Below are positions 9,310 through 19,373 of a stretch of 64,000 nucleotides of DNA, piece by piece. The DNA lies in the NCBI GenBank assembly GCA_938743325.2, contig OW568904.1, forward strand, positions 124,001 through 188,000. Direction: 5' to 3'. The notes under the pieces are model-generated. The model was not told where the DNA came from, ran no database searches, and saw only the letters and a list, made by a program, of their open reading frames with translations. The position numbers were made by a program, and so were the translations under genes. Numbering within the stretch: position 1 is the stretch's first letter; each line of letters begins with the position of its first letter. This DNA comes from Pycnococcus provasolii (Eukaryota; Chlorophyta; Pseudoscourfieldiophyceae; Pseudoscourfieldiales; Pycnococcaceae).

Positions 9310-9712
9310 AGCTTTATCGTGCTTGTCTTGTAGATAGAGCTTACACACGGGCGAGAACGGCGCAGCCGGGCGAGTCTTGTGGAATCAAACATACGGGCGA
9401 GCAGCGGCGCAGCCGTGCGAGTCTTGTTGAGCTTACACACGGGCGAGAACGGCGTAGCCGGGCGAGTCTTGTGGAATCAAACATACGGGCGAGCAGCGGC
9501 GTAGCCGTGCGAGTCTTGTAGAGCTTACACTCGGGCGAGCAGCGGCGTAGCCGTGCGAGTCTTGTAGATAGAGCTTACACTCGGGCGAGCAGCGGCGTAG
9601 CCGTGCGAGTCTTGTGGAATCAAACATCTGGGCGAGAACGGCGCAGCCGTGCGAGTCTTGTAGAGCTTACACTCGGGCGAGCAGCGGCGTAGCCGTGCGA
9701 GTCTGTGCTGTG
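9310..9712. repeat. Tandem array, ~46-50 bp unit, about eight copies
   Basis: The unit contains GGGCGAGCAGCGGCGTAGCC, then GTGCGAGTCTTGT, then a variable spacer, either AGAGCTTACACTC or GGAATCAAACATAC. About eight copies sit head to tail from the first CTTGTAGATAGAGCTTACAC at ~9329 to the last GCGAGTCTGTG at ~9704. The spacer type alternates between copies, so unit length varies from 46 to 50 bp. A single related copy occurs at 46379-46433. Several frames stay open through it, but no start, splice pattern or domain supports a gene. Confidence 0.8.
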
Positions 9713-9729
9713 TTGGCTTAGCGCTCAAA

Positions 9730-9995
9730 GAAGGTGAGTCTCAGCGCTCGGCTCTCAGCTCTCAGCTCTCAGCGCTCGGCTCTCAGCGCTCGGCTCTCAG
9801 CGCTCAGCTCTCAGCTCTCAGCGCTCAGCTCTCAGCGTCACCTTCAGCTCTCAGCTCTCGGCTCTCAGCGCTCGGCTCTCAGCGCTCAGCTCTCAGCTCT
9901 CAGCGCTCAGCTCTCAGCGTCTAGCGGGCTTCACAAAGCACTTGCTTGTTGTTGGCGCGCACGCTCTCAGCAGCTCTCAGCTTCTCAGCGGAGTC
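9730..9995. repeat. CTCAGCT/CTCGGCT satellite
   Basis: About 30 tandem heptamers and octamers of CTCAGCT, CTCGGCT and CTCAGCG type in a higher-order pattern, with a block of about 55 bp repeated near 9745 and again near 9855. It is non-coding in appearance. Confidence 0.8.
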
Positions 9996-10076
9996 TCAAA
10001 TAGGATTCCTGTCTGTCTGTGTGTCTCTGCTTGCAGGGTGCTTTCAGGAGTTGTGCAGCAGAGTGGTGGTGTTGAC

Positions 10077-10102
10077 AATACAATACAATACAATACAATA
10101 CG
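10077..10102. repeat. (AATAC)n microsatellite
   Basis: Five perfect AATAC units lie 90 bp upstream of the start of the large IQ-motif gene. Confidence 0.85.
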
Positions 10103-10192
10103 CACCCTTCAGCGCTTAGAGCTGAGCTTTTGAAATTGCATTGCTCAAAAAAAATATACTCGGATAGATAGATAAATCAATAAACAATTCAT

Positions 10193-13100
10193 ATGGTGTT
10201 CTTCGCCAAGTCTTCTCAGGTGGCACCTTCGGGGAACGTCACGCCTCGCGATGCGGCGGCAGCCTCTTTGTCGTCAAACGCGCGGTTAGAAGCGCTGAGA
10301 CGTCCTCGAACGGCGCCTGGACGGCCGCACACGTCGGACAAGGAGGTTGCTCTACAGGCTGCTGCGCCGCCATCATCATCATCAGGCTCGTCTTTCGACC
10401 AAGGTCTGCAGGATGTTCTCAAGTCGCTGTGCGACAAGGCGGAAGTCGCGGGAGACTTGCTGCTAGTCGCCGACTTCAGGCAGCAGCAGAGCGCGTTCCT
10501 GCAAACGTCGGGAAGCCTGGGAGAGTACACCGTGCGCATGCGCGAACTCCTGAAAGAACGAGGGGTCACCGCACTCGCGCAGTTTGTCACCGAAGTCGAA
10601 AAGGAAGCAGCCGTCGAACAGCTGCACAGAGTCGTCGCAGGCCTCCAAGACGCGAACGGAGAACGCGCACCCGCACGGCAATTCACCAAGATGGAACCAG
10701 GCGCGCGCCTGTGGAACGTCGAAACGGGCGAAGAAGTTGACGCCGGCGCGCACATACCATCCGCGCAAAAGAGAGACGGGTCGGAAGTGCGCTACTACGC
10801 CATTCGCCCGAACGGAACGCTCAGCGACATGGAGAAGAACGGAACGCTGCGCTCGTGGAACGAGGAACGCGCGCACATCGTCTGGAAACGAAGGTGCAAG
10901 GAACTCGAGGCGCAAATCGCCGGGTCAACCGCCGCCGTCGAAGCCGCGGAAATACGCGCGAAGGAAGCCGAAGGCAAACTCTACGAACTCGCCGGAAAGG
11001 AGGAAGTCATGGCGGCGGAACTCGAGCAGGCGGAACTCGAACTCAACGAACAGCAGAACGCCGCGCGCAAAATCCAAGCGTCGTTTCGAGGGAAAAAGGC
11101 GCGCATCGAGGTGTCGCACATGCGCGAGGAACAAAGTGCCGCACTGCGCATCCAGGCGGCTGCGCGAGGACGACTCGCGCGCAAACACCTGCGCGACGAT
11201 GCGGCGGCAGCCACCGCCGCGGCGGACGCACTCGAGGCGCGCGCCGCACTCGTCACCATCTGGAACGAGTACAACATCGCCGAGCACGCGCGAGGACTCG
11301 CGGGCAGGTGCTACCGCGGCATCGAACAGCACAGCGAGTACGACCTCATTCGCATATACACGGAAGAAAAAGATCGAATCGTCGCCATCGCCGGGTGCCT
11401 GAACGTCGACTCGGGCGCCGTCGTGCGCGACCACCTGCTCGTGCGCCTGCGCGAACTGCGCACCGTCGACGAAAGGCTCGCGCCGGAGGTTGTGCAAAAG
11501 CTTGCCGTCGCCACCGAACACCAGTGGCAGGAAATGAGCGACGCGCAGGTGGACACGTACGAGATGAGTGCCCAGCGAAGGTACGGAGGTGCACTGCTCC
11601 TGCTCGAAATCATGAAGCAAGACACGCCGGAAGTCGGCGCCGCGAGGCTCGAACACCTCACGCCCGAAACGCAGGCGTCCGTCGCCGCGCGCCTGTCCGT
11701 TGAGCAGCTCGAGGCGTTCGTCGACAAACTCAACAACGGGGACTCCGCGAATCTGACGGCGATGCTCGCGCAGTGCACGATGTTCGAGGCTGTGAAAGTT
11801 CTCCTCGACATTCCCGCGAGACTGCGAGGAGCGGTGTTCGCCGCACTCACCGACGAACAGGTCAAGGTGCTTTTCGGGTGCCTCGAAGATGCCATGCTCG
11901 CAGATCTACTCAAGGCACTCAACGGCGAGCAGCTCGCTCGCATCGTGCAGTGCCTCGTGCCAGAAGATCGCGTGCGCTTCTTTGGACTCATATCCGACGA
12001 CATGATCGTCAAGCTCTTCAAGGCGCTGGAGCTCAAGGACCAGGTGGACCTCGTGCTCTCGCTCAACGACCCCGAGCTCGAAAAACGTATCCTCGCCGCA
12101 CTGCCGCAGGAAGTGCGAGGTGCCCTGATGCGTGCTCTCCTCGTGCTGCGCGACCCCGCGCTGCAGGAACTCCTCGCCAAACTTAATGGTATGAACCCCA
12201 ACGATGCCGCGAGCGAGCTCGATAAGGCGGGCTTCGACTGGCTCGTCAAGGTGATTTGCCAGCTTGCACCGCAGCGCGCGGCGGATATCATCATATGCCT
12301 GCCTATCGATGTGCAGGCGCGTCTCATGCTCGCCTTGCCGGACGAAGTGCGCGCACCGATCATCGACAATCTTTCCGCAGACAAGGTGCATGCTATTCTC
12401 GACATCATGTCGGCGTCAGACTTGGCGGCACTTGCCGAGACGATGCCACCAGCGAGCCGAGAAGCATGTGTGAGCGTACTTATGCCCGAGCACATCGAGA
12501 ATCTCGCGCCGAAATTGCCGCCAAGCTTGCTGGTGCTCGCAATGAAACGCCTCACGGATACGAAGCGAAAGCTGCTGCTCGGCTCCTTAACGCCGCAGCA
12601 GCTCGCGGACATGATTCTCGCCACGGATCAGCTCGAAACGCAGGTGCTCATCGTCGAAAGCGTTCCCAGGGCACTTGCCGCAGAGGCGGTGGGACTTCTG
12701 CCAATCAAACTGCAGGCATTGCTCCTGCGCAGCATTGGAGACTCCGAGCTGCGAAAGCTCATCCTTGCCGGATGGACAGAGGAAATGATGCGCTCGCTCA
12801 CAAGAGACGAAATCGCGGAGCTGCTCGTGGATCTCAACCAGTCCGAGGTGTCCATGGTCCTTGGCCTGCTGTCCGAGGAAATGCGTCGCGCAGCGCTGGA
12901 AGCGGCAGATCGTCTCTCGGTTCACCGCGCGTCGGACAGCGAGGTGCACAAGCTCATCATGCAATTCAACCGCGCCGAGGCGCTGTGGAAATCCCTTGGC
13001 ACGCAGGTCGACCGCCGCGAGCTGGTCCTTGGCACGCTTGGCACCACAGTCGATCTCGTCGCCGACGGTTTCGAGAAGGAGGTCAACCGCGCTCGTGCGG

Positions 13101-14593
13101 TGGAGCTCAAGGCTGTCACCGCACGCGACGAGCTCATCTCGCGCGCGAAGTTTGCATTTGCGAGTCTGAAGAAGCCTCCCCCGGAGTCGCTCGTCGGGCA
13201 ATTCGCGACGGACAACAGTGCGCTGACGATGCAGGCGATCGAACGTCTGCAGGAGCGTGTGGAGATGCTCGAGAAAATCGCGGAGCCGATTATTAAGACG
13301 AAGGAGTCCAAGTTGCTTATTGCCGAAGCCAAGGAGGCTGTCAAGCCGGTCAAGGCGGATGCCGCCGCCTTCAAAGACGAGTTAAAGAAGCTGAAGGCTG
13401 ACAAGTCGCTAGACAAGGCTGCCAAAAAGGAAAAGGTGGACGCGGCAAAGAAGCAACAGACATCGTTAAAGGAGGAGGCGAAGACGATTCTCACCGTGGC
13501 GAAGCAGAAGAGTGGAATCCTCAAGCTCGAGGCGAAGGAGGCGAAGGAGGTGATCAAGGCGAAGGCGACGACGGACCCATCGATCGCGGTAAAAGCGTAC
13601 TTCACGGAGAAGGCTTACAAGAAGTACGTCAAGAAACGCTCGGAGGATCTTATCCCGCCGCCCACGCCGCTCGGCGAGTACAAGGACGGATCGGTGCAGC
13701 TCGACGCGAACATGAAGAAAGCACAGACGTTCGTCAATGCGTCGAAGAAAATGTCCGAGAAACGCATTCCGCTCGAGCAGCAGGATCTGGTGTTCCAGCA
13801 GATGCGCGGCACGGCGCTCGACAAACTAACAAAGGAGGGCATCACGCGATGGGAGAAGAGATGGCCAGAGCACACCGCCGAGGGCGACATCGTCATCCCG
13901 AACGTGGCGCAAGGTCTCCTTTGGTTCGTGGAAGGAATCCAAGAGCCGCGTGGATCCATGCAAGCTCTGCTCTCGCTGTACGTAAAGTCTCGCATGCTAT
14001 GGGAAGAGCTTGGCACGCCACCAAAGCGCATTCACGAGCTGCTCGAGCGCCTTGGCGGCGACATCGCCGCCGCGGTAGATCGCATGTCCACTGAGCTGAC
14101 TCGCCTGAAGAAGCTCGAGCTTGCCGCGGTGTCGGAGCGCGAGGACTTCCACAAGCGTGCGATGAAGGCATTCGAAACGCTGAATCGCCCTCAGGAGCTT
14201 CGCGGAAACTTTGTCAAGGACAACGCGGGTGTGAGCGGGGACGAACTTGCGGTGCTGAAGGAGCGCGTGGAGTTCCTCGAGCAGCAGGCCGAGCCGAAGA
14301 ATGTCAAGGTGGAGGCGAAGGCGGTTGCACAGGAATACAAGGCGAAACGCGCGACGCTCGCGGAGGCGCTCAAGGCGCTCAAGGGTTCTGTGCAGGATGC
14401 CATGGGCAAGGCATACGCGAAGCTTGGCGCATACAAGAAGTGGGCCAAGAAGGGCAACAACAAGCCTCCCGCGCGCACGGAGGAACCGAAGCCAACGAGC
14501 GTTGGTCTGTTCCGCTGGGCATTTGGAAATCGTGCACCATCGTATGCACCAGGTGCGGCGAAGGCGAAGCCTGGAACGCCGGCAAGGCGGTGA
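10193..14593 (+). CDS. Large IQ-motif, helical-repeat, coiled-coil scaffold protein
   Basis: 1466 aa from the ATG at 10193, uninterrupted. Residues 1-75 are disordered. Two IQ motifs lie at ~291-308 (ARKIQASFRGKKAR) and ~317-334 (ALRIQAAARGRLAR), which predicts calmodulin or EF-hand light-chain binding. From ~495 to 930 there are some 17 helical repeats of ~24 residues with the sense LxxALPxExRxxLLxxL, resembling MgtE-N/FliG-like helical repeats. The C-terminal third is Lys/Glu/Ala coiled coil. It contains a duplicated module of ~115 residues: ALWKSLGT...ERVEMLEKIAEP (~925-1040) and MLWEELGT...ERVEFLEQQAEP (~1260-1370). The LW-xLGT-plus-coil pattern faintly recalls MAP65/PRC1 microtubule bundlers. 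A cytoskeletal or ciliary scaffold is an inference; no family is assigned. Confidence 0.85.
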   Translation: MVFFAKSSQVAPSGNVTPRDAAAASLSSNARLEALRRPRTAPGRPHTSDKEVALQAAAPPSSSSGSSFDQGLQDVLKSLCDKAEVAGDLLLVADFRQQQSAFLQTSGSLGEYTVRMRELLKERGVTALAQFVTEVEKEAAVEQLHRVVAGLQDANGERAPARQFTKMEPGARLWNVETGEEVDAGAHIPSAQKRDGSEVRYYAIRPNGTLSDMEKNGTLRSWNEERAHIVWKRRCKELEAQIAGSTAAVEAAEIRAKEAEGKLYELAGKEEVMAAELEQAELELNEQQNAARKIQASFRGKKARIEVSHMREEQSAALRIQAAARGRLARKHLRDDAAAATAAADALEARAALVTIWNEYNIAEHARGLAGRCYRGIEQHSEYDLIRIYTEEKDRIVAIAGCLNVDSGAVVRDHLLVRLRELRTVDERLAPEVVQKLAVATEHQWQEMSDAQVDTYEMSAQRRYGGALLLLEIMKQDTPEVGAARLEHLTPETQASVAARLSVEQLEAFVDKLNNGDSANLTAMLAQCTMFEAVKVLLDIPARLRGAVFAALTDEQVKVLFGCLEDAMLADLLKALNGEQLARIVQCLVPEDRVRFFGLISDDMIVKLFKALELKDQVDLVLSLNDPELEKRILAALPQEVRGALMRALLVLRDPALQELLAKLNGMNPNDAASELDKAGFDWLVKVICQLAPQRAADIIICLPIDVQARLMLALPDEVRAPIIDNLSADKVHAILDIMSASDLAALAETMPPASREACVSVLMPEHIENLAPKLPPSLLVLAMKRLTDTKRKLLLGSLTPQQLADMILATDQLETQVLIVESVPRALAAEAVGLLPIKLQALLLRSIGDSELRKLILAGWTEEMMRSLTRDEIAELLVDLNQSEVSMVLGLLSEEMRRAALEAADRLSVHRASDSEVHKLIMQFNRAEALWKSLGTQVDRRELVLGTLGTTVDLVADGFEKEVNRARAVELKAVTARDELISRAKFAFASLKKPPPESLVGQFATDNSALTMQAIERLQERVEMLEKIAEPIIKTKESKLLIAEAKEAVKPVKADAAAFKDELKKLKADKSLDKAAKKEKVDAAKKQQTSLKEEAKTILTVAKQKSGILKLEAKEAKEVIKAKATTDPSIAVKAYFTEKAYKKYVKKRSEDLIPPPTPLGEYKDGSVQLDANMKKAQTFVNASKKMSEKRIPLEQQDLVFQQMRGTALDKLTKEGITRWEKRWPEHTAEGDIVIPNVAQGLLWFVEGIQEPRGSMQALLSLYVKSRMLWEELGTPPKRIHELLERLGGDIAAAVDRMSTELTRLKKLELAAVSEREDFHKRAMKAFETLNRPQELRGNFVKDNAGVSGDELAVLKERVEFLEQQAEPKNVKVEAKAVAQEYKAKRATLAEALKALKGSVQDAMGKAYAKLGAYKKWAKKGNNKPPARTEEPKPTSVGLFRWAFGNRAPSYAPGAAKAKPGTPARR

Positions 14594-14771
14594 TCGACGC
14601 GACGCGCGAATCATTGACTTTTTGCCAGACTTTTTGTCTTGTTGTGTTGTGTTACCTCTCGAAAAAAAACAAATTCCTTTTACTTATTACGATCGGAAAG
14701 GAAAAGCGCCAGCGCCCTGACAAACCTCCCTGACAGTAGTGGAATCGAATTCGCCAGCGCCATACACAAAC

Positions 14772-14852
14772 GCGCCGCTGAATGGGATGAATGTGAATGG
14801 TGTGAATGGACGGCCGTTGGACGATGTGAAGTACATTCCATTACTGAATGAG
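14772..14852. repeat. 3'-flank element, copy A
   Basis: An ~81-bp stretch just after the stop codon of the minus-strand gene at 14866-17913. It contains GCGCCGCTGAATGGG, TGAATGGTGTGAATGGAC and GTACATTC blocks and matches 30444-30535, which has the same position relative to the LepA gene. Confidence 0.55.
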
Positions 14853-14865
14853 CGAATATTAGCTT

Positions 14866-17800
14866 TTATTTTTTGTCGCCATCGCCACCCACACTTCTGA
14901 GCTTGTTCAAATCGCTGTTGAGCTCGTCGACGTGCGCCTGTAGAATGTCAAGCTGGAATTGGTCGTCTGCCTCCCAAGCAGCCGCAAGCTCCTCCTCAGC
15001 CTGCGCGAGATCCTCAAGAATGCTAGCCTCGCGCTTGTTGTTGATGCGAGGTGTGATGGCGAAGGAATCGCCCTCGGAAAGTAAAGAAGTGTCGCCCGCG
15101 GTGTCATGCATGCCGCTGTCCTCCGGAATCGACGTCGTCGAGTCTTCCACGCCAAGACCGGGAAGACCTAAATCGGAATCGGAGAAGCTTGTGCCCAATT
15201 TCGGAGGAGTGAGAGGCTTGGAGCGTGGAACGGCAACGGTGCGCTTTTTCGCTTGCTGTTGCTGTTGCTGTTGCGGCGCCGTCGGCGGCAAATCCTGCTG
15301 CTGATTCTGCTGCTGAAGTACGGCGGCGAAACGGCTCCCCCCACCCTGCCCACTGATAGCCATCTCGAAAGCCTCCTGCACCGCCAGCTCACGAGCGGAG
15401 ACTGGCTGAGATCTACCCGACTCATCCTTGGGGCTGTCTTCTCCGTCGCCACCAACACCAACGCTCGTCTCGCCAGCCACGCCAAAGTCAAACGTCACAT
15501 TCGAGTGCTTTGAATCCACAGAGCGTGGTACAGTTGTGGGGGCTGACGACGATGCTGTGTCCTTCAGCGGAGTTGGCTCACTTGCCGTGCACGTGTCATC
15601 ATTGACGTCATCGTCGTCGTCGAAGCTGTGACTCATGCTGTTGAAGAAATCGCGCTTTTGACTAACTGTCTTTTCACTTGGATCTGGCCGTCCGCCAGGC
15701 GGAGATGGTGGCATCGCCGACTTTGCTGATGTGTCGTCGGACGTGAGAGTCGTAGGTCGTAGTAAAACGTCGCTCGCGCGAGGCGAGAGCGCAGCCTGGG
15801 ATCCTCCTAGCGGTGGCAGCGCCCCTCCGCGCGGCGCGCCTAGCGACGGAAGAGGCGAACGCCGGCCTCCATCGGGCGAAGGAATCGACGCAGGCGACTT
15901 TGCTGCTGTTGCTGCTGTTGCCGCCGTCGACACCTCCTCACTCTCACTGGACGTGGTTTTACCTGCCGAGAAAATCGAAGGTGGTCTTGCACCATCTAGC
16001 GCGAAGGATGCCGGTGTAAGTGTTGCAAAGCGCTTGATGGCCTGACTTCGCTGTCGCTCCTGCTCCTGCTCCTGCTCCTGCTGCTCCTTTTTCGCCTTGG
16101 CAGCAGCTTCCTCTGCTCTAGCCTTTGCCTCGGCAAATGCGCGCTCCTCTTCCTCCACCTCAAGTCGCTCGCGCTCTGCACGCGCGGCTTCCTCCGCCTT
16201 TGCCTTCGCCTCGGCAAATGCGCGCTCCTCTTCCTCCGCCTCAAGTCGATCGCGCTCTGCACGACCTTCGCTTGCTTGCTCGCTGAATGCACCTAGCGCG
16301 GTGGTTTTCAGATTACGCTGTTTGGATGCGCTCTTCAGATTCGCAAACGCAATCGCCTTGGCAAGCGACTCCGCCGACTCTTCCGCATCCTCGGAGGGAT
16401 GATCCATGACGGCGGGTTTCTCCTCCGCGAGTGCCTTTTCAAATGCGGCATTCGCACGCAGGCCAGGCGTGGTGCCACTCGGGCCAGCAGGGCTGTCATC
16501 TGCGGACGTGGGTGTGTCAGGATTGAAGGCTGGGTTGTCGCGGAACACGGTGGTGGGAGTTTTCGTCGCCGCGAGTCGCGAACGCAGCGGCGCATTTTGT
16601 GGCGTTTGCCGGCCGCGCTCAGGCATCATGCGTGCGCTGTCATCCCCCATTTTCTTGCGCAGCGTTGCGACGTCCTCCTGCAGCTCGCGAAGTGCATCGT
16701 CGATGGCAGATGGCACGGCGGCTTCTAGCGCGTTGACGCGCGATGTGAGCTGATCCATTGCTGCAGGCGTGCCCGCCGCCTTGACAGCGAGTGCCTCGAC
16801 CGCCGCGATCTGGTCGCGCAGGCTGGCGACGGCAGACGCCGGCGCATATGCCTGCTCTGCTTTGTTCATTCTATCCTCGAGCGCATCGACGCGCGTGTTG
16901 TCTGCTAGTCTAGCCTCGACGGATGCAAGCCTTCGTTTGAGTTCGTCTTGGTTCAGCTGGTTCTGAAAGTTGCTGTTGGTTTCCGCGACTTTGTCAAGTT
17001 TTGCGGAAATCGCCGCGCATGCCGACTCGGCATCCGCCGCGCGTCGTTTGGCTTCGGCCGCCTCGTTGAGTGCATCGTTTGAGCTTTTCTTGGCTGCTTC
17101 CGCGGACGTGATTGCTTGCGAAGAAGCGTCGTCGGCGACGGACCTCGCGGTTCTCGGCGCCGCTTCCGCGACGGCGTCCAGACGCGTTGCTAGTTTGGCG
17201 ACTTCGTCGACGAGCGCTTCGTTTTGCGCGCGTGCACTTTCCCGGAACGAGCTGATTGCGTCCCACAAGTTGCTGCTGCTATTGTTATTGTTGTTGTTGC
17301 TATTGTTGTTGTTGTTGTTGTTGTCGGAGGTGCTTGATGTGCTGGTGTGCAGGGCAGGTAAGACGCGTTCGTGAATCAAGGTTTCAAGCGCAAGCAGGCG
17401 CGAGAATGTGCTCCCAGCCGCGGCGTTCGTCGGTTGTTCTCCCCTTCCTGTGTTTTGCTGTTCCACTTCCCTTCTCGCCGCTTGGGCCGCGGCCAGTTCC
17501 ACCTTAAGTTCCGTGAGCAGTCCCGACGCGTGCGCGAGTGTGGAAACCACCTCACTCGACGTCGCCAGCAGCGCCATGGACGGCGAACTGCGACTGGACG
17601 GCCGACGACCAGAATATAAGGCCGACGAGGCATGATTCTTCGAGCCGGCGGAATAATCCCCAGATTCATTAGGACGACCCCCCACGGATCCCGCACTCCC
17701 CATAATCGCCTCGAGACGCGCCAATGCCGATGACGAAGGGGGCGTGTACTGCATGGACATGTCCGAAGACACAGTGAAATCCAAACCACCACCACCAGCC

Positions 17801-17913
17801 CCCGCCTTGGATAAGTTCGCAGTCGTCGCCGCCACCAGGCTGGTCACCGCAGTCTGCCATGCCCCGGGTGCGCCATGGGGGGGAGCATGAGCAGTCGTCG
17901 TCGTCTCCGCCAT
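14866..17913 (-). CDS. Ser/Ala-rich coiled-coil protein, 1015 aa
   Basis: The start is the ATG with first base 17913. The N-terminal third holds Ser-rich disorder and an Asn run of more than fifteen residues encoded by a GTT microsatellite (~17279-17321). It is followed by about 200 residues of coiled coil (KLATRLDAVAEAAPR, RLASVEARLADN, ALEDRMNKAEQAY). A second coil around residue 560-620 contains a tandem copy of the unit AEEAARAERERLEVEEEERA. The rest is disordered, with many SP/TP sites (SPASIPSPDGG) that look like kinase targets, and a short acidic coil closes the protein (EDLAQAEEELAAAWEADDQ). No enzymatic domain is seen. It converges with the IQ-motif gene, 272 bp between stop codons. 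A centrosomal or cytoskeletal adaptor is possible but unsupported. Confidence 0.8.
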   Translation of the reverse strand: MAETTTTAHAPPHGAPGAWQTAVTSLVAATTANLSKAGAGGGGLDFTVSSDMSMQYTPPSSSALARLEAIMGSAGSVGGRPNESGDYSAGSKNHASSALYSGRRPSSRSSPSMALLATSSEVVSTLAHASGLLTELKVELAAAQAARREVEQQNTGRGEQPTNAAAGSTFSRLLALETLIHERVLPALHTSTSSTSDNNNNNNNSNNNNNNSSSNLWDAISSFRESARAQNEALVDEVAKLATRLDAVAEAAPRTARSVADDASSQAITSAEAAKKSSNDALNEAAEAKRRAADAESACAAISAKLDKVAETNSNFQNQLNQDELKRRLASVEARLADNTRVDALEDRMNKAEQAYAPASAVASLRDQIAAVEALAVKAAGTPAAMDQLTSRVNALEAAVPSAIDDALRELQEDVATLRKKMGDDSARMMPERGRQTPQNAPLRSRLAATKTPTTVFRDNPAFNPDTPTSADDSPAGPSGTTPGLRANAAFEKALAEEKPAVMDHPSEDAEESAESLAKAIAFANLKSASKQRNLKTTALGAFSEQASEGRAERDRLEAEEEERAFAEAKAKAEEAARAERERLEVEEEERAFAEAKARAEEAAAKAKKEQQEQEQEQERQRSQAIKRFATLTPASFALDGARPPSIFSAGKTTSSESEEVSTAATAATAAKSPASIPSPDGGRRSPLPSLGAPRGGALPPLGGSQAALSPRASDVLLRPTTLTSDDTSAKSAMPPSPPGGRPDPSEKTVSQKRDFFNSMSHSFDDDDDVNDDTCTASEPTPLKDTASSSAPTTVPRSVDSKHSNVTFDFGVAGETSVGVGGDGEDSPKDESGRSQPVSARELAVQEAFEMAISGQGGGSRFAAVLQQQNQQQDLPPTAPQQQQQQQAKKRTVAVPRSKPLTPPKLGTSFSDSDLGLPGLGVEDSTTSIPEDSGMHDTAGDTSLLSEGDSFAITPRINNKREASILEDLAQAEEELAAAWEADDQFQLDILQAHVDELNSDLNKLRSVGGDGDKK

Positions 17914-18320
17914 GCCCCCGGGGAGTTTTTGAAAATGACAATATTGATACCCGGGGGGGAGACCTCACTCACACTCCACTCCACTCCACTTCCTCCCAAT
18001 GGGCCCGGGCGGGGGGGATCCCTCTCTGGTCGGGTCGGTCGGGTCGCCCTTCTCCTCCTTTCTAGTTTATAGTTTCTACTTTAGATTAGGCGAGGGAGGG
18101 TAATTGGGTCCTTCTCCGCCAGGCTCCTATCTATCTAGTGGGTGGGCCCCTTACCATTATAACACTGGGCAGTTGATTTTGCGGCACTGCCACGGCCAAC
18201 ATGTTCTTCGCGCCAATTCTTTCTTACGTATTCTTTCAACGCGTCTTTCAACGCGTCCAATTCTTTCAACGTATTCTTTCTTCATGGCCTAGACTCTAGA
18301 CGGAAGTGGAGCAGGGCGGC
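17914..18320. other. Intergenic stretch upstream of the coiled-coil gene
   Basis: Contains the probable promoter of the minus-strand coiled-coil gene (Ser/Pro-poor, GGGGGAG-rich near 17955) and direct repeats of CAATTCTTTC and CAACGCGTCTTT type near 18215-18275. No gene is seen until the hAT insertion. Confidence 0.4.
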
Positions 18321-18763
18321 CAGGGCTACCCAGTACTTATACTCAATACTTATACTATACCTAGAGTATTGAGTATTTTGAGTATTACTAAGTATTACTA
18401 AGTAATACTCTAAAATACTCTACCGACCATTTTGGTCGGGCTGGACCATTTTGAACGGGGTTAGGGGTTTGCGATTGGGGGTTAGACTCACCGACCATTT
18501 TGGTCGGGCTGGACCATTTTGAAGGGGATTAGGGGTTTGAGATTGGGGGTTATCTTCAGATAACCCCCACAGGATTGAAGCAAAAGTGTCAGAGTGGCGT
18601 AGGCTCCTCTCTCCCTTTCTCCTCTCTCCCTCTCTCCCTCTCTCCCTCTCTCCCTCTCTCCTAGTCCACCAGGTGGCCTCCTGCAGTGCAGGCAGCGCCC
18701 TTTGTTCTCCCTTTTTCGCCCTTTCTTCTCCCTTTTTTCTTCATTCTCTGGCAGATTGTTGTC

Positions 18764-18828
18764 ATGACGTCTCTAGATGACGACGGCGACGACGACGAGG
18801 ATGCTTGTGTCGCACACGACGGCGACGA

Positions 18829-18862
<34 letters not shown>

Positions 18863-19123
18863 AACGTGACGACGACGACATCGAAGAGGAAGACGACGAC
18901 ATCGAAACAACTAGGCGACTGGTTGCTTGCGTACAACGGCGGTGTCATCCAAAGCGCTGGTAAGACGGCCGGTGGGAACACTGCTTGGCGGTGTACGCGT
19001 TGCTGTTCGAGCACGGAGAAGTACAACATCTCCGGTGCGTTCCGGAAGTGCCTGGCGCACGTCGCGGGCGGAGAATGGGCAAAACAATTGAGCGTTGAGG
19101 GTACTCGCCCAACCTGCGAGTAG
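18764..19123 (+). CDS. hAT N-terminal piece with BED-like zinc finger
   Basis: From the ATG at 18764 the frame codes a very acidic stretch (GDDGGDDDDDDDDD). It continues with LGDWLLAYNGGV and WRCTRCCSSTEKYNISGAF, then KCLAHVAGG, a CxxC...H arrangement as in BED zinc fingers that bind transposon ends. It stops at 19123 without a catalytic domain. The dimerisation tail follows in another frame, as expected if an internal deletion joined the two ends of a full-length gene. Confidence 0.6.
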
Positions 19124-19373
19124 CTCTGGTTGCGAGCGGTTCAACAGCGCTGGCAGCCACATCATGAGTGTGAAGCAGGCGTCGATGCTTACGCAGAACA
19201 TGGAAACGCACTTGTACGTTTACCATAACCTGCGAGTGCTCGACAACATCGAGCAGTACGACTACGTCGAGCAGTATTACGAGTGGGACGAGTCCGACTC
19301 TTCTGACGATGAGGAAGTCCAGGTTGTCGAGGCGCCTAAGGGAAAGGGAAAAGAGAAGTCAGCTACTCAGTAA
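19095..19373 (+). pseudogene. hAT C-terminal dimerisation domain piece
   Basis: The translation contains PASSSGCERFNSAGSHIMS followed by LTQNMETHLYVYHNLRVLD. This is the hallmark hAT pattern (ASS..ER.FS.AG....R..L......L.F...N) that mediates transposase dimerisation. There is no ATG at its start (the frame opens with TTG), and the acidic tail DESDSSDDEEVQVVE ends the protein. It overlaps the zinc-finger piece by 29 bp in a different frame. Confidence 0.7.

Noticed and set aside
11311-12624. 437-codon open frame on the minus strand
   Set aside because: It mirrors the helical-repeat region of the IQ-motif gene on the plus strand; its Ser/Ala/Arg bias is that of a shadow frame.
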